Assembly: GCA_016703155.1 (NCBI GenBank)
Contig: JADJCP010000001.1
Span: forward strand, 930,001 to 994,000
Source: Hydrogenophilales bacterium
Lineage (GTDB): Bacteria; Pseudomonadota; Gammaproteobacteria; Burkholderiales; Thiobacillaceae
DNA length: 64,000 bases
Direction: 5' to 3'
Below the pieces are notes generated by a model that was not told the origin of the DNA, searched no databases, and saw nothing but the letters and a program-made list of their open reading frames with translations. This document shows positions 25,460 through 35,630 of the stretch, in pieces; positions within the stretch are counted from its first letter, which is position 1, and every line of letters begins with the position of its first letter. The translations under genes and the position numbers were made by a program.

Positions 25460-27008
25460 CTACGGCTTCACACTTGCCGGTCCGTAGATGTAGTACGCCG
25501 TCGTGCCGGCAAGCAGCGCATCGCCGGGGGCATTGCCGTGCCGCGATGCAACGCCGCGCAGGGTTAGCAGGATGCGGCGCACCTGGCCTTCCGGAAGATC
25601 GGCGAAAACCGTCAGGCCGTTGGCTATCGACAAGCGGCGCTCCAGACGATGTTCGACCGCCACGTCACGTTCCGGCGCCGAGACCAGAAGCATGCCAACG
25701 GTCTTGGTATGCGCGGTATCGGGACAGGCCTGGGCCAACGCCGTCAATTGGGCGTCGGCGCCTGGCTCGCCACGGTCGATGGCATCGAATGCGCGCACCA
25801 CCGCCATGCGCGCTCCGCACAGAACGCGCAGTTCGGCGCGCAAACCGGCCTGGCCATCGATGTCCGGCCGCGTTGTCGCACCGGAGAAGACCACGGGGAA
25901 GGACAGCGACGCCCCGCCGTCCCAGGCCTCGGGCACGCTCCAGGCCAGGTTCCAGTTGTGGGCGAACGGCTTGCGGCCGGCCTTGCCTGGCACGTAGGGG
26001 TCGAAAGTCAGGCCGTCCAGAAACCACTCCAGGCCATGCTCCCGCGCGCTCAGGCCATAACCCATCACCATTCCGGCAGCGCCCAGCTGTGCCGCCTCGC
26101 GCTCGGCCAGATTGGCCAGGGCCTTGCCTGCGACAGACAGCCGACTGGCACGCAGCAGTTGCCAGGGTTGGCCGGCGAGCGTGGCAACCGGGGATGCCTG
26201 CGCCACGGGCACCTCCGGGGCAGGTATCGGGATCGGCGGCACTTCGGCGGCCGGTGTGATTGGCGCGGGTGTGATTGGCGCGGGTGTGATTGGCGTAGGC
26301 GTGATTGGTGTGGGTGTGATTGGTGCGGGCGTGATTGGCGCGGGTGTGATTGGTGCGGGCGTGATTGGCGCGGGCGTGATTGGCGCCGGCGTGATTGGCG
26401 CCGGTGCCGGAAGCGCGCTCGGCACCGGCAGCGGGGCGGCCGGGGCATCGCCGCCGCCGTTGGCGCGGCGGCCATGGCTGCGGGCTGGGTGCTGCCGCGA
26501 TAACCGGTGGCTTACCCGCTTGCCAGTCGATGCCGCTCAACAGGGCACGCAATTCATCCGGCAAGTCCGAACCGTCAGGTTGTCCAATCGCCAGAAGATG
26601 GTGCGCGTGCCCACCCTGCGCGGTAACCAGGTGGAACACCGTGGCTGGCCGCTCCAGGCTCGGACGTATGCACATGCGCCACTCCTGCCCGGCCAGGGCG
26701 ACAGTCGATATACTCGCCGCCTTGCCGTACTGGGCGCGCCATTTGCGTTCGAGCTGGTCATAGAACTGGACGTCGCCGATCTTCAGCGGTATCGCGCGCC
26801 GGGGCAGAAAGACCGTCATGGCCTCAGGCTTGGCGGCGCGGCGCAGGATAATGCTGTCGTCCTCGGCCTCTTCCGCCTCGCTGGCGCGTTGCCAGACTTC
26901 GGCATAGTCGAGGCGCATGGCGCCCACCTGAGCCACACCCGCCCAGGCGGTCGCCATCCCGGCCCAGACGCAGATACCCAGCGCTGCCCAGGCAGAAATG
27001 CCCAGCAC
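25460..27008 (-). pseudogene. Secreted proline-repeat protein, frame broken
   Basis: The N-terminal half (signal-like helix VLGISAWAALGICVWAGMATAWA, then VAQVGAMRLDYAEVWQ) reads in one frame to about 26500. The C-terminal half (PSALPAPAP, ten PITPA repeats, then a ~230-residue domain ending YYIYGPASVKP) reads in another. The break lies in an Ala/Pro-rich linker at about 26425-26520, where all three frames are open and compositionally plausible. No family was recognised for either domain. The start could be GTG 27008 or ATG 27059; the latter would overlap hrpA on the opposite strand. It may be a periplasmic or envelope protein. A sequence error in this low-complexity tract is possible. Confidence 0.6.
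26256..26405. repeat. 15-bp tandem repeat, ten units
   Basis: Ten tandem copies of GTGATTGGCGCGGGT with C/T, G/T and A variants at few positions. On the coding (minus) strand each unit encodes Ile-Thr-Pro-Ala/Thr-Pro, a rigid linker between the two halves of the host protein. Substitutions are mostly at third codon positions, which suggests selection on the peptide. Confidence 0.92.
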
Positions 27009-27042
27009 CGGGAGACGCTTTCCGTGATAAGTTTTTGCTGAA

Positions 27043-30000
27043 ATGTCAGACGCGAACATACCTACCACCTTACCGCATATCGAGTTCCCCGAGCAGTTGC
27101 CGGTCAGCGCCCGGCGCGACGACATCGCCGCCGCGTTGGCGAAACATCAGGTCATCATCGTCTGCGGCGAGACCGGCTCGGGCAAGACCACCCAGCTGCC
27201 GAAGATCGCCCTGGCCGCCGGACGCGGCACGGCGGGCAGGATCGGCATGACCCAGCCGCGCCGGATCGCCGCCAAGAGCGTCGCCCAGCGCATCGCCGAG
27301 GAGACCCGTTCGCGCCTCGGCGGGCTGATCGGCTGGCAGGTGCGCTTTACCGATCAGGTCGGCCCGGACACCCGCGTCAAGGTGATGACCGACGGCATCC
27401 TGCTCGCCGAAACCCAGTCCGATCCCCAGTTCAAGGCCTATGACACGCTGATCCTCGACGAGGCACACGAGCGCAGCCTGAACATCGACTTCCTGCTTGG
27501 CTACCTGAAGACCTTGCTGCCGAAGCGCCCCGAGCTGAAGGTGATCCTGTCCTCGGCGACCATCGAGGCCGACCGGTTCTCGGCCTACTTCAACGGCGCG
27601 CCGGTGATCGAGGTCTCCGGCCGCACCTATCCCGTCGAGGTGCGCTATCGCGGTCCGGTCGAGCGCGACACCGGCAAGAAACTCGATGCCGACGCCGAGC
27701 CCGATCTCGATGCCGCCCTGCTCGCCGCCGTCGACGAACTGGCCATGGTCGGCCCGGGCGACATCCTCGTCTTCCTGCCCGGCGAGCGCGAGATCCGCGA
27801 CGCCCAGGAAGACCTGCGCAAGCATCACCCGCCACACACCGAGATCCTGCCGCTGTTCGGGCGCCTGTCGGTGGCCGAGCAGGAACGCGTCTTCGCGCCG
27901 CACGGCGGCCGGCGCATCGTCCTGGCCACCAATGTCGCCGAGACCTCGCTCACTGTGCCGGGTATTCGCTATGTGGTCGATGCCGGCCAGGCGCGGGTGA
28001 AACGTTATTCGATCCGCAACAAGATCGAGCAACTGAAGATCGAAAAAATATCGCGCGCCTCGGCCAACCAGCGCGCCGGCCGCTGTGGCCGGGTGGCGGC
28101 GGGTGTCTGCATCCGGCTCTACGACGAACAGGACTATCTCGGCCGCCCGGCCTACACCACGCCGGAACTGCTGCGCTCGTCGCTGGCCGGGGTGATCCTG
28201 CGCATGAAGGCCCTGCGCCTGCCGGATATCGCCGACTTCCCGTTCCTCGATGCGCCCGAACCGAAGCGTATCCGCGACGGCAAACAGTTGCTCGTCGAAC
28301 TCGGCGCGCTCGACGACGAGGACCGGCTGACCGACATCGGCCGGCAACTCGCCCGCCTGCCGGTCGACCCACGCATCGGCCGGATGCTGGTGGCGGCGCG
28401 CGACAAGGGCTGCCTGCACGAAGCGCTGGTGATCGCCGCCTACCTCTCGGTGCAGGATCCGCGCGACCGGCCCATGGAAAAGCAGGAGGCCGCCGACCAG
28501 AAGCATCGCCGGTTCGCCGATGCCAACTCGGACTTCGTCTCGATCCTGCGCCTCTGGCAGCACATCGACGAACAGAACGCCCACCGCAAGTCGCAGAAGA
28601 AATTCCGCGAATCGTTGAGCGCCGATTTCATCTCGCCGCTGCGCGCCCGTGAATGGCGCGATGTCCATGGCCAGTTGGCGGTACAGGTGAAGGAGCTGGG
28701 TTGGAAGGTGAACGAGGCGCCGGCCCATGCTCAAGCCTTGAATGGCGTGGCTTCCCCCTTTGAAAAAGGGGGAGTGAGGTACCGAAGGGTAGGGGCTTCA
28801 TCAGGGATTTCTAAGGTAGTGGAGAATTCAAGCGCCGCTAAATCCCCCCCCACCCCCCTTTGCAAAGGGGGGAGTATCGCCAGTGGCGAAGCCACCGACC
28901 CCTACGCCAACCTCACCGTCACCTCACCGCTCTACGTCAACCTGCACCAGGCGCTGCTCCCCGGTCTGCTCGGCAGCCTGGGCATGCTGGTCGAGGATGG
29001 CGACTACCTCGGCGCGCGCGAGACCCGCTTCCGCATCTTCCCCGGCTCGGGCGTGCGCAAGTCGCCGAAATGGCTGATGGCCGCCGAGATCGTCGAGACG
29101 CGCCGGGTCTACGCGCGCGGCGTGGCGCGCATCGAACCGGAATGGATCGAGCATGCCGCGAAACATCTCCTGAAGATCAGCTACAGCGATCCGCACTGGG
29201 CGAAGAAGCCGGCACACGTCGCCGCCTCGATGCGCGCCACGCTCTATGGCCTGCCGGTGGTCAACGGCCGCAAGGTGCATTACGGCCCGATCGACCCGGT
29301 CCTGTCGCGCGAGCTGTTCATCCGCGGCGCGCTGGTCAACGGCGAATACGACAGCCGCGCGCCCTTCTTCGTGCACAACCAGCGCTTGCTGGAAGAGATC
29401 GACGACCTGGCGCACCGCGCCCGCAACGCCCGCATGCAGGTCGACGAACATGCCCTATACACCTTCTTCGACGCCCTGATCCCGGCGGGCATCCACAACG
29501 GCGCGGCCTTCGAGCGCTGGCGCCGCGACATCGAGAAGGCCAATCCGCGCGCCCTGTTTCTGGAGCGCGACGCGCTGGTCGCCGACAATGCCGGTCAGGC
29601 CCAGGCCTACCCGACGCACCTGGACCTGGGCGGCATGCGCTTCGAACTCAGCTACCGCTTCGATCCCGGCACCGAAGATGACGGCGTCACATTGGTGGTG
29701 CCCCTGGCGGCACTCAACCAGGTCGACGTGCGCCGCTGCGACTGGCTGGTGCCCGGCCTGCTCGAAGAAAAGATCGTCGCCTTGATCAAGTCGCTGCCGC
29801 AATCGATCCGGCGCGCCTTCGTGCCGGTCCCCGAGTTCGCCCGCTCCGCGTGTGCCGCCTTCTCCGCCGCATCCCTCGCGCCTGGCCTCTCGCTGCAAGA
29901 CGCCCTCGGCGACTTTCTGCGCAAGACCACCGGCCAGGTCGTGCCCAGTGATGCCTGGCGCCCGGAGGCCTTGTCGGCCCACCTGCGCATGCACTATCGG

Positions 30001-30985
30001 GTGATCGACGAACAGGGGCATGCCTTGGGCGAAGACCGCGACCTGGCGTCCCTGCGCCGGCAATTCGGTGGCCGTGCCGAGGCCGAGGTGCGCCGTTCCG
30101 CCGAGAGTTACGAGCGCGACGAGGTCACCGCCTGGGATTTCGGCGACCTGCCGGCGACCGTCGACGTCGGCGCCGGCAAGCGCCTGATCGCCACCTTCCC
30201 GGCACTCGCGGAAACACATGGCGGCGTTGCACTGAAGCTCTTCGACCAGTCGCGCGCCGCCGATGCCGCGCATCGCCGGGGCGTCTGCCGCCTGATCTGG
30301 CTGAGCCAGCCGGCCCGCCTGAAGCAGGCCGAAAAGGATCTGTCGCACCAGCTCGTCGGCCTGCCTGCAATACGGCCTGCTGCACAAAGGCCTGGGCTGC
30401 GCCGATCTGATCCGCGACGTACTGTTCGCGGCGATGCGCCACTGCCTGCCGGACGACCCGGCGACACTGCGCACGACGCAGGCGTTCGAAACCGCCCGCA
30501 ACCAAGTCGCGGGCAAACTCGCCGAGGCGCTGCAACGCATGGCCGGTGTCGCCGAGGCCTGTCTGATCCTGGCTCGCGACATCACCCAGCGGCTGGAGCG
30601 CGGCCCGACGCTCTGGAGGGCCTCGCTGGACGACATGCGCGCGCAGTTCGCCGAATTGATGCCCGCCGATTTCATGGCGCGCCATCCGCCCGAGGCGCTG
30701 ACGCAGCTGTCGCGCTACCTGAAGGCCATCCAGATGCGTCTGGACAAACTGGCCGCCAACCCGGCGCGCGATACCCAGGCACAGCGCGAGATGGCCGTGC
30801 TGCTGAACCAGTTCCAGCGGCGCCGCGAACGCAATGCCGCGCAGGACCGCGACGAAGCCGAGCTGGACGCCTTCGGCTGGCGGATCGAGGAATTACGCGT
30901 TTCCCTGTTCGCCCAGGAGTTGAAAACCCCCGCGCCGGTGTCGGTAAAGCGCCTTGAGAAGCTCTGGGCCACGGCGTTTCCCTAG
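27043..30985 (+). pseudogene. hrpA: ATP-dependent RNA helicase HrpA, frameshifted
   Basis: A DEAH-box helicase of ~1310 codons. Motif I is GETGSGKTT, motif II DEAHERS, motif III SSATIE and motif VI QRAGRCGR; HA2/OB-like and long C-terminal HrpA-specific parts follow. It is intact to about 30355. There a tandem CCTG duplication (30360-30367) shifts the frame, and the true C-terminus (LQYGLLHKGLGCADLIRD ... EKLWATAFP) continues in another frame to 30985. Without correction the protein would end with ~200 unrelated residues at 30957. A 121-bp palindromic element is also embedded in frame at 28753-28873. The helicase core should still be produced. Confidence 0.88.
28753..28873. repeat. Paired-palindrome element inserted in hrpA
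   Basis: Two hairpins, CCCCCTTTGAAAAAGGGGG (28754-28772) and CCCCCCTTTGCAAAGGGGGG (28853-28872), flank ~80 bp containing AGTGAGG and AAATCCCCCC, the same plan as the element at 3922-4018. It adds about 40 residues of low-relevance sequence to HrpA between NEAPAHAQALNG and the conserved YVNLHQALLPGLLG region, without any stop codon. Confidence 0.88.
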
Positions 30986-31082
30986 ATCGGCTGCGCACCT
31001 GTTATTTTCCTGATCGATTCATTCAAGTTTTTCCCGCCCGTGCCGATAGTGTGGAAATACAACAGGACGGCTGGAGATCCCG

Positions 31083-32702
31083 ATGAATATTCTCAATCTG
31101 GTGCGCGGCTCGGTCGCCGCCAAGGTCATTGCCCTGGCCTCGGCGGTATTCATCGTCGAACTGGCGGCCGCGCTGATCCACTCCCATTTCAGCGTGCGCG
31201 GTCTCGCCGACGGCTTCGTCACCGAGCAGACGCGCAACATCGCCAACAGCTATTTCGACGGCCTGAACAAGCTGATGCTCACCGGCGGCATGGACAGCCG
31301 TGGCGAACTGCAAAAGTCGATCCAGTCCCAGGCGAATGTACTGCACGCGCGCGTCATCCGCGGTGATGCGGTCAAGGGCCAGTATGGCGCCGGGCTCCCC
31401 GAAGAAGCGGCGGTCGACGACCTTGACCGCCAGGCGCTGGCCGGCAAGGATGTCGTGGTCATCGCCCAGACCGACAAGGGGCGCCAGCTCACCGTCATCC
31501 TGCCTTACCGTTCCAGCGCCAGTACCCGGGGCGTCAACTGCACCGGCTGCCATGCCGTCCCGGAGAGTAGCGTGCTCGGGGCGATACGCGTCAGCTACGA
31601 TCTCGGCCCGGTCGATGCGCGCATCGAACGTGAAGACCTGATCAACATGGCCATCCACGTCGCCATGTTCAGCGTCGGCCTGTTGCTGATGATCTGGCTG
31701 CTGCGCCGCTTCATCTCGCGGCCCATCAACCGCCTGACCGACACCATGGCCCAGGTGGAGAAGGAGTCCAACCTCAGCCTGCGTCTGCCCGTGGACAGCC
31801 GCGACGAAATCGGCCGCGCCTCGGCTTCGTTCAACACCATGCAGAATCGGGTGGCGGATCTGATCACCGAACTGCGCGCCGCGACGCGCAATGTGGCCGG
31901 GGTCGCCGGCGAGTTGGTGAACGTCACCATTCAGACACAGAGCGGCGTCGACGCACAATTGGCCGACACCGAGGCCCTGGCCGACACACTGCATCAACTG
32001 GCTGGCTCGGTGCATGGCGTCACCGAGGATATCCACCAGGCCGATCTGGCGGCGCGCCAGGCCAACGACCAGGCAAAAGAAGGCGCGCTCACCGCCTCGA
32101 CCGCGCTCGGGGCGATCTGCAGCATGGCACAGCAACTGGAAAATGCCGTCGACGTGATTCGCCATCTGGACATCGACAGCCGGGATATCGGTCAGGTCAT
32201 CAACCTGATCCGGGAGATCGCCGAACAAACCAACCTGCTGGCGCTGAACGCGGCCATCGAGGCCGCGCGCGCCGGCGAACAGGGACGCGGCTTCGCCGTG
32301 GTCGCCGACGAGGTACGCAAACTGGCGCAACGCACCCAGGCCGCCACCACGGATATCGAGAACATCATCGTCAAGGTGCAGGGCCGGGCGCAGGAGGCGG
32401 TGAACGCCATCGGCCGGGCCGAGGAACAGACCCGCACCAGCGAAATCAGCGTCGAGGAGAGTGCCACGGCGCTAGCCACCATTGCCGGCTCGGTCGAGGT
32501 CATCACGCGCATGACCGGCCAGATCGCCACGCGTAGCCACGAACAAAGCCGCGGCGCCGAAGCCATCAGCCAGAAGATCAACACCATTGGCAGCGTGGCG
32601 AACGAGGCCTCGACCCAAGCCCACCGCACCCAGGAAGCCAGCCAGAAGCTGGCTGGCCTGGCGGTGGAACTGGACCGTCTGGTCGGTCAGTTCAGGGCTT
32701 GA
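31083..32702 (+). CDS. Methyl-accepting chemotaxis protein with heme-type CXXCH sensor
   Basis: A 539-residue transmembrane receptor. A first helix lies near residue 15, followed by a ~170-residue periplasmic domain and a second helix near residue 195 (HVAMFSVGLLLMIWLL), then HAMP and a cytoplasmic signalling domain with the hairpin tip EIAEQTNLLALNAAIEAARAGEQGRGFAVVA. The periplasmic part contains CTGCH in GVNCTGCHAVPE, a c-type heme attachment motif, so it may sense redox state, O2 or NO. Such heme-c receptors of the DUF3365-like group are known in Geobacter. Its end overlaps the convergent CDP-alcohol phosphatidyltransferase gene by 11 nt. Confidence 0.9.
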   Translation: MNILNLVRGSVAAKVIALASAVFIVELAAALIHSHFSVRGLADGFVTEQTRNIANSYFDGLNKLMLTGGMDSRGELQKSIQSQANVLHARVIRGDAVKGQYGAGLPEEAAVDDLDRQALAGKDVVVIAQTDKGRQLTVILPYRSSASTRGVNCTGCHAVPESSVLGAIRVSYDLGPVDARIEREDLINMAIHVAMFSVGLLLMIWLLRRFISRPINRLTDTMAQVEKESNLSLRLPVDSRDEIGRASASFNTMQNRVADLITELRAATRNVAGVAGELVNVTIQTQSGVDAQLADTEALADTLHQLAGSVHGVTEDIHQADLAARQANDQAKEGALTASTALGAICSMAQQLENAVDVIRHLDIDSRDIGQVINLIREIAEQTNLLALNAAIEAARAGEQGRGFAVVADEVRKLAQRTQAATTDIENIIVKVQGRAQEAVNAIGRAEEQTRTSEISVEESATALATIAGSVEVITRMTGQIATRSHEQSRGAEAISQKINTIGSVANEASTQAHRTQEASQKLAGLAVELDRLVGQFRA

Positions 32703-33264
32703 CCCCGCGCGCGCTGAGAAAGGCGCGGGTCTTGTCGGCCCAGATCCAGACGTAGCGGATGCCCGACAGGACCACCAACGCGGCGGCCAGGATGGACAGC
32801 AGCGGAATGTGATCGGTCAGGCCCAGTTCCATGGCGGCGTTCGCCAGGGCCAGTGCGACCAGGATGAACTCGACGAAGGTCGCCAGCTTGCCGGTCAGTG
32901 TCGGGTGCACGTCGAGTCCGCCGGTCAGGCGCCGATACGCCGCCGCGCCGGCCAGGATGACCAGATCGCGCAAGCCCACCACCAGGGCCAGGTACATCGG
33001 CAGCACCCCGTCCCAGGCAAGCATGAACAGGGTGGAGAGCAGCATCAGCTTGTCGGCGATCGGATCCAGCCAAGCCCCCAGCACCGTGCGCTGGTTGAGC
33101 AGCCGGGCCAGATTGCCATCGAGCAGATCGGTCAGCGCCGCCGCCGCGAACAGCCAGAAGGCACCCTGCATATCCAGAACCGCCAGACGCCAGATAACGA
33201 ACGGCACCAGGACAATGCGCATCAGGGTCAGCAGGTTGGGCAAGGTGAGATTGTCCCGGTTCAT
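32692..33264 (-). CDS. pgsA: CDP-alcohol phosphatidyltransferase (PgsA-like)
   Basis: A 190-residue membrane enzyme. The class signature D-G-x2-A-R-x8-G-x3-D-x3-D is complete in DGNLARLLNQRTVLGAWLDP. The N-terminus NLLTLMRIVLVPFVIW is typical of phosphatidylglycerophosphate synthase, which joins CDP-diacylglycerol and glycerol-3-phosphate. About five hydrophobic helices are visible. The ATG at 33264 (MNRDNLTLPN) is chosen over upstream starts because the domain begins there. It could also be a paralogous CDP-alcohol transferase rather than the housekeeping PgsA. Confidence 0.85.
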   Translation of the reverse strand: MNRDNLTLPNLLTLMRIVLVPFVIWRLAVLDMQGAFWLFAAAALTDLLDGNLARLLNQRTVLGAWLDPIADKLMLLSTLFMLAWDGVLPMYLALVVGLRDLVILAGAAAYRRLTGGLDVHPTLTGKLATFVEFILVALALANAAMELGLTDHIPLLSILAAALVVLSGIRYVWIWADKTRAFLSARGVKP

Positions 33265-33368
33265 GGCCCATACAATAACGTCTACGATCGTTTGCCGGAA
33301 GCGGGGAAAGCGCGGCGCGGCCAGAAAGCTATGCGCAGCCATCCGGCTCAATTATCATCCGGACAAAG

Positions 33369-34073
33369 ATGAGTCATGCCATGAACCCGTCGCACACGCC
33401 CACCCCCAACCCGAGCCAAACCGTCGATGCCGACAGGCTGCGCCTCAATGCCGGCGACGTTCTGCACATCCAGATCGCCGGATCGCAAGACGAAACCCAG
33501 TACAGCGTGCGCTATCTCGGCGCGCTGAAGGGGCAAAGCCTGATGGTCACGCTGCCGCTGGTCAATGGCGAGCCGATCTGGATGAAGCCCGGCGGCAGCT
33601 ATATCTTCAGGACGCTCTCCGGCATGCACGTCTACGCCTTCACCACCAGGGTGCTGAAGGCGCGATCGAAGCCGTTCGCCTACGCCCATTTCACCTATCC
33701 CACCGCGCTCCAGGCGCGCCAGGTACGGCGCGCCGCACGGGTCAAACTGAACTTGCCCATCATGGTGCGCCGCCCGGACGGCCAGCAGGTCGCCGCGACC
33801 TTGCTGGACCTGAGCCTGATCGGCCTGCTGCTTGAGGCCTCCGAACCCCTCGGCGCCATCGGTGACAGCCTGGATATCGAATTACCCATCGCCCTCGACG
33901 AAGTCAACAAACGCCTCAGTCTCAAGGTCACCTTGCGCAACAGCGCCAGCCTCGGCACCGGTACCGAAAAAGCACCGGTACGCGCCGGCCTTGAGTTCGG
34001 CCGGCTGGACAACGACGACACCCTGCTGCTGCACTATTTCATCGATCATCAGATCGCCCTGCAAAGCGTGTAA
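33369..34073 (+). CDS. PilZ-domain c-di-GMP binding protein (YcgR-like)
   Basis: A 234-residue protein. The first ~110 residues form a YcgR-N-like domain (LRLNAGDVLHIQI...), followed by a PilZ domain. The c-di-GMP motif is present: RRAAR (RxxxR) near residue 120 and DLSLIG (D/N-x-S-x-x-G) about 25 residues later. It probably acts as a flagellar brake or another c-di-GMP effector. It stands alone, divergent from the CDP-alcohol phosphatidyltransferase gene. Starts at 33369 (MSHAMNPS) or the second Met are possible. Confidence 0.87.
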   Translation: MSHAMNPSHTPTPNPSQTVDADRLRLNAGDVLHIQIAGSQDETQYSVRYLGALKGQSLMVTLPLVNGEPIWMKPGGSYIFRTLSGMHVYAFTTRVLKARSKPFAYAHFTYPTALQARQVRRAARVKLNLPIMVRRPDGQQVAATLLDLSLIGLLLEASEPLGAIGDSLDIELPIALDEVNKRLSLKVTLRNSASLGTGTEKAPVRAGLEFGRLDNDDTLLLHYFIDHQIALQSV

Positions 34074-34308
34074 TCCATCTCTCCGGCACCGCCTGCAAAG
34101 GTCATTGGCCCGCCGGGCGGGTGGGTGCCGTGCATTGACATGACATCCATGCTTGGCCTATCGTCACGGCACGTCGCAGCGTCAGCGGCGAAAAACAATC
34201 CGGCGGTGCATGAACACCGCCCCGCGGCAAGCGTCGAGGACATTGGCGCTGGGGCAGCCGCCACGCCGCTTTCAGATCATCCGATAGAAAACCGCTCAAG
34301 GAGACAAC

Positions 34309-34869
34309 ATGCGCAAGCCTCACCTCCCAATCGTTGCCGTCGCCGTCGGCGCCATCCTCGCCATGGCGCCGCTCCACGCCCTGGCGCAACAGGTCACATT
34401 CATCCCCGCGGGCGGTGTCAGCGTACCTACCCTGAACACCTACGGCCTGATCCTGATGCTCCTGGTCGTCGCCGGTGCTGCCTACTGGCTGACCCGCAAG
34501 GGTGGCACCGCGAGCCGTCTCCTGACCCTGGCCGCGACGGTCGCCGGCGGCGCCTTCCTGGCGACTAACCCGGACCTGATCGGCAACGCCTGGGCGACCG
34601 CACCCACGCCCATCAGCGCGACGCAAAGCCCGGTCAATCTGAATGTCGGCTATAGCGGGGAGACCTTCGAGATCAACAACGGCGGCAGCGGCCCGATCAT
34701 CATCACCGCCCTCGTGAATGGCGGCAGTTGCGGTACCAACGGAGCCTTCCCTTATGCCGTTTTTCCCTATTTATCTGCGGGTCCAGAGGTGCCCGGGTGC
34801 GCGCCGTCGCTGCAGGTCGCGCCGGGCAAGAGTTGCGCGGTGTACGCCATATGCAGCGAGGAGGTGTAA
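34309..34869 (+). CDS. Midcut-by-XrtH-like secreted protein 1
   Basis: A 186-residue protein. The signal peptide ends at HALAQQ. Residues ~38-62 are a mid-protein sorting-signal look-alike (VPTLNTYGLILMLLVVAGAAYWLTRK), with the VPTL motif, hydrophobic helix and basic end of the IPTL/exosortase-H signal. A ~120-residue extracytoplasmic domain with FEINNGGSGPIIITALVNGGSC and paired Cys follows. This placement of the signal in the middle defines the midcut-by-XrtH family. The adjacent gene at 35047 is a paralog. No exosortase gene lies in the window. CAAGGAG precedes the ATG. Confidence 0.8.
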   Translation: MRKPHLPIVAVAVGAILAMAPLHALAQQVTFIPAGGVSVPTLNTYGLILMLLVVAGAAYWLTRKGGTASRLLTLAATVAGGAFLATNPDLIGNAWATAPTPISATQSPVNLNVGYSGETFEINNGGSGPIIITALVNGGSCGTNGAFPYAVFPYLSAGPEVPGCAPSLQVAPGKSCAVYAICSEEV

Positions 34870-34993
34870 GCCCGGCGTCCAGGCTCGACGATCCGACGGC
34901 TCCGGGTCTGAAGGCCGTACCGTTCCACCGCGCAATGCGCCGGATGAGGATTGTCCTTTCGGCGATCCTGTAACGACCGTCTGTGGTTATTTG

Positions 34994-35022
34994 CCCCGGG
35001 GCGTCCGCGCCACGGGGTTTTT
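34994..35022 (+). terminator. Intrinsic terminator between the paired genes
   Basis: CCCCGGGGCG (34994-35003) pairs with CGCCACGGGG (about 35008-35017), loop TCCG, followed by five T residues. It lies between the two midcut-like genes, so the second probably has its own or reduced expression. Confidence 0.75.
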
Positions 35023-35046
35023 CGATAACGAAACAAGGAGAGAAAC

Positions 35047-35604
35047 ATGCGCCACCCCCACATCCGCATCGTCGCCGGCCTGCTGGCCGCCACGCCGCTC
35101 CACGCCCTGGCCCAGCAGGTGGAATTTACCCCCGTTGCCGGCGTTGCCGTACCCACCCTCGCCCCCTACGGTCTGATCCTGATGGGCCTGCTGGTCGCCG
35201 GCGCCGCCTTCTGGCTGACCCGCAAGCATGGCACCGCGAGCCGCATCATGACCCTGGCCGCGCTCACCACGGGCACCGTGCTGCTGGCCGCGAACACGGA
35301 ACTTGTGCAGAAGGCCTGGGCAGGCCTCGATGCGGAACTCGTCAGCGCGACAGGCAGCCCGGTCCTGCTGGCCGCCCCCTTCGACGGCAAGCGTTACGAG
35401 ATCCAGAACCATACCGGTGGCGCGATCATCATCACGGCCCTCGTGGATGGCGGCGGTTGCGCCGCCGCCAATTCTTACTACGACGTCGTGCCCCTCGAGA
35501 ACTACCTAGATGATGTTCCGGGGTGCGCACCACAAGTAATGGTCCCGGCGAACAAGAGTTGCGCCGTCGAGGTCCACTGCGCGAACGGGGCAGGCGAAGG
35601 TTGA
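35047..35604 (+). CDS. Midcut-by-XrtH-like secreted protein 2
   Basis: A 185-residue paralog of the preceding gene, with the same plan: a signal peptide ending at HALAQQ, the mid-protein VPTLAPYGLILMGLLVAGAAFWLTRK segment and a Cys-containing C-terminal domain (YEIQNHTGGAIIITALVDGGGC; VPGCAPQVMVPANKSCAVEV). The tandem duplication and the conserved C-terminal Cys pattern suggest a surface or periplasmic product processed at the internal hydrophobic signal. The start is supported by AAGGAG about 8 nt before the ATG. A strong terminator follows. Confidence 0.8.
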   Translation: MRHPHIRIVAGLLAATPLHALAQQVEFTPVAGVAVPTLAPYGLILMGLLVAGAAFWLTRKHGTASRIMTLAALTTGTVLLAANTELVQKAWAGLDAELVSATGSPVLLAAPFDGKRYEIQNHTGGAIIITALVDGGGCAAANSYYDVVPLENYLDDVPGCAPQVMVPANKSCAVEVHCANGAGEG

Positions 35605-35630
35605 TCCGGACCCGATCCTGTACCCCTCTG

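Noticed and set aside
26256..26405. CRISPR-like regular repeats
   Set aside because: Units are contiguous 15-bp tandem repeats without spacers and encode an in-frame peptide repeat.
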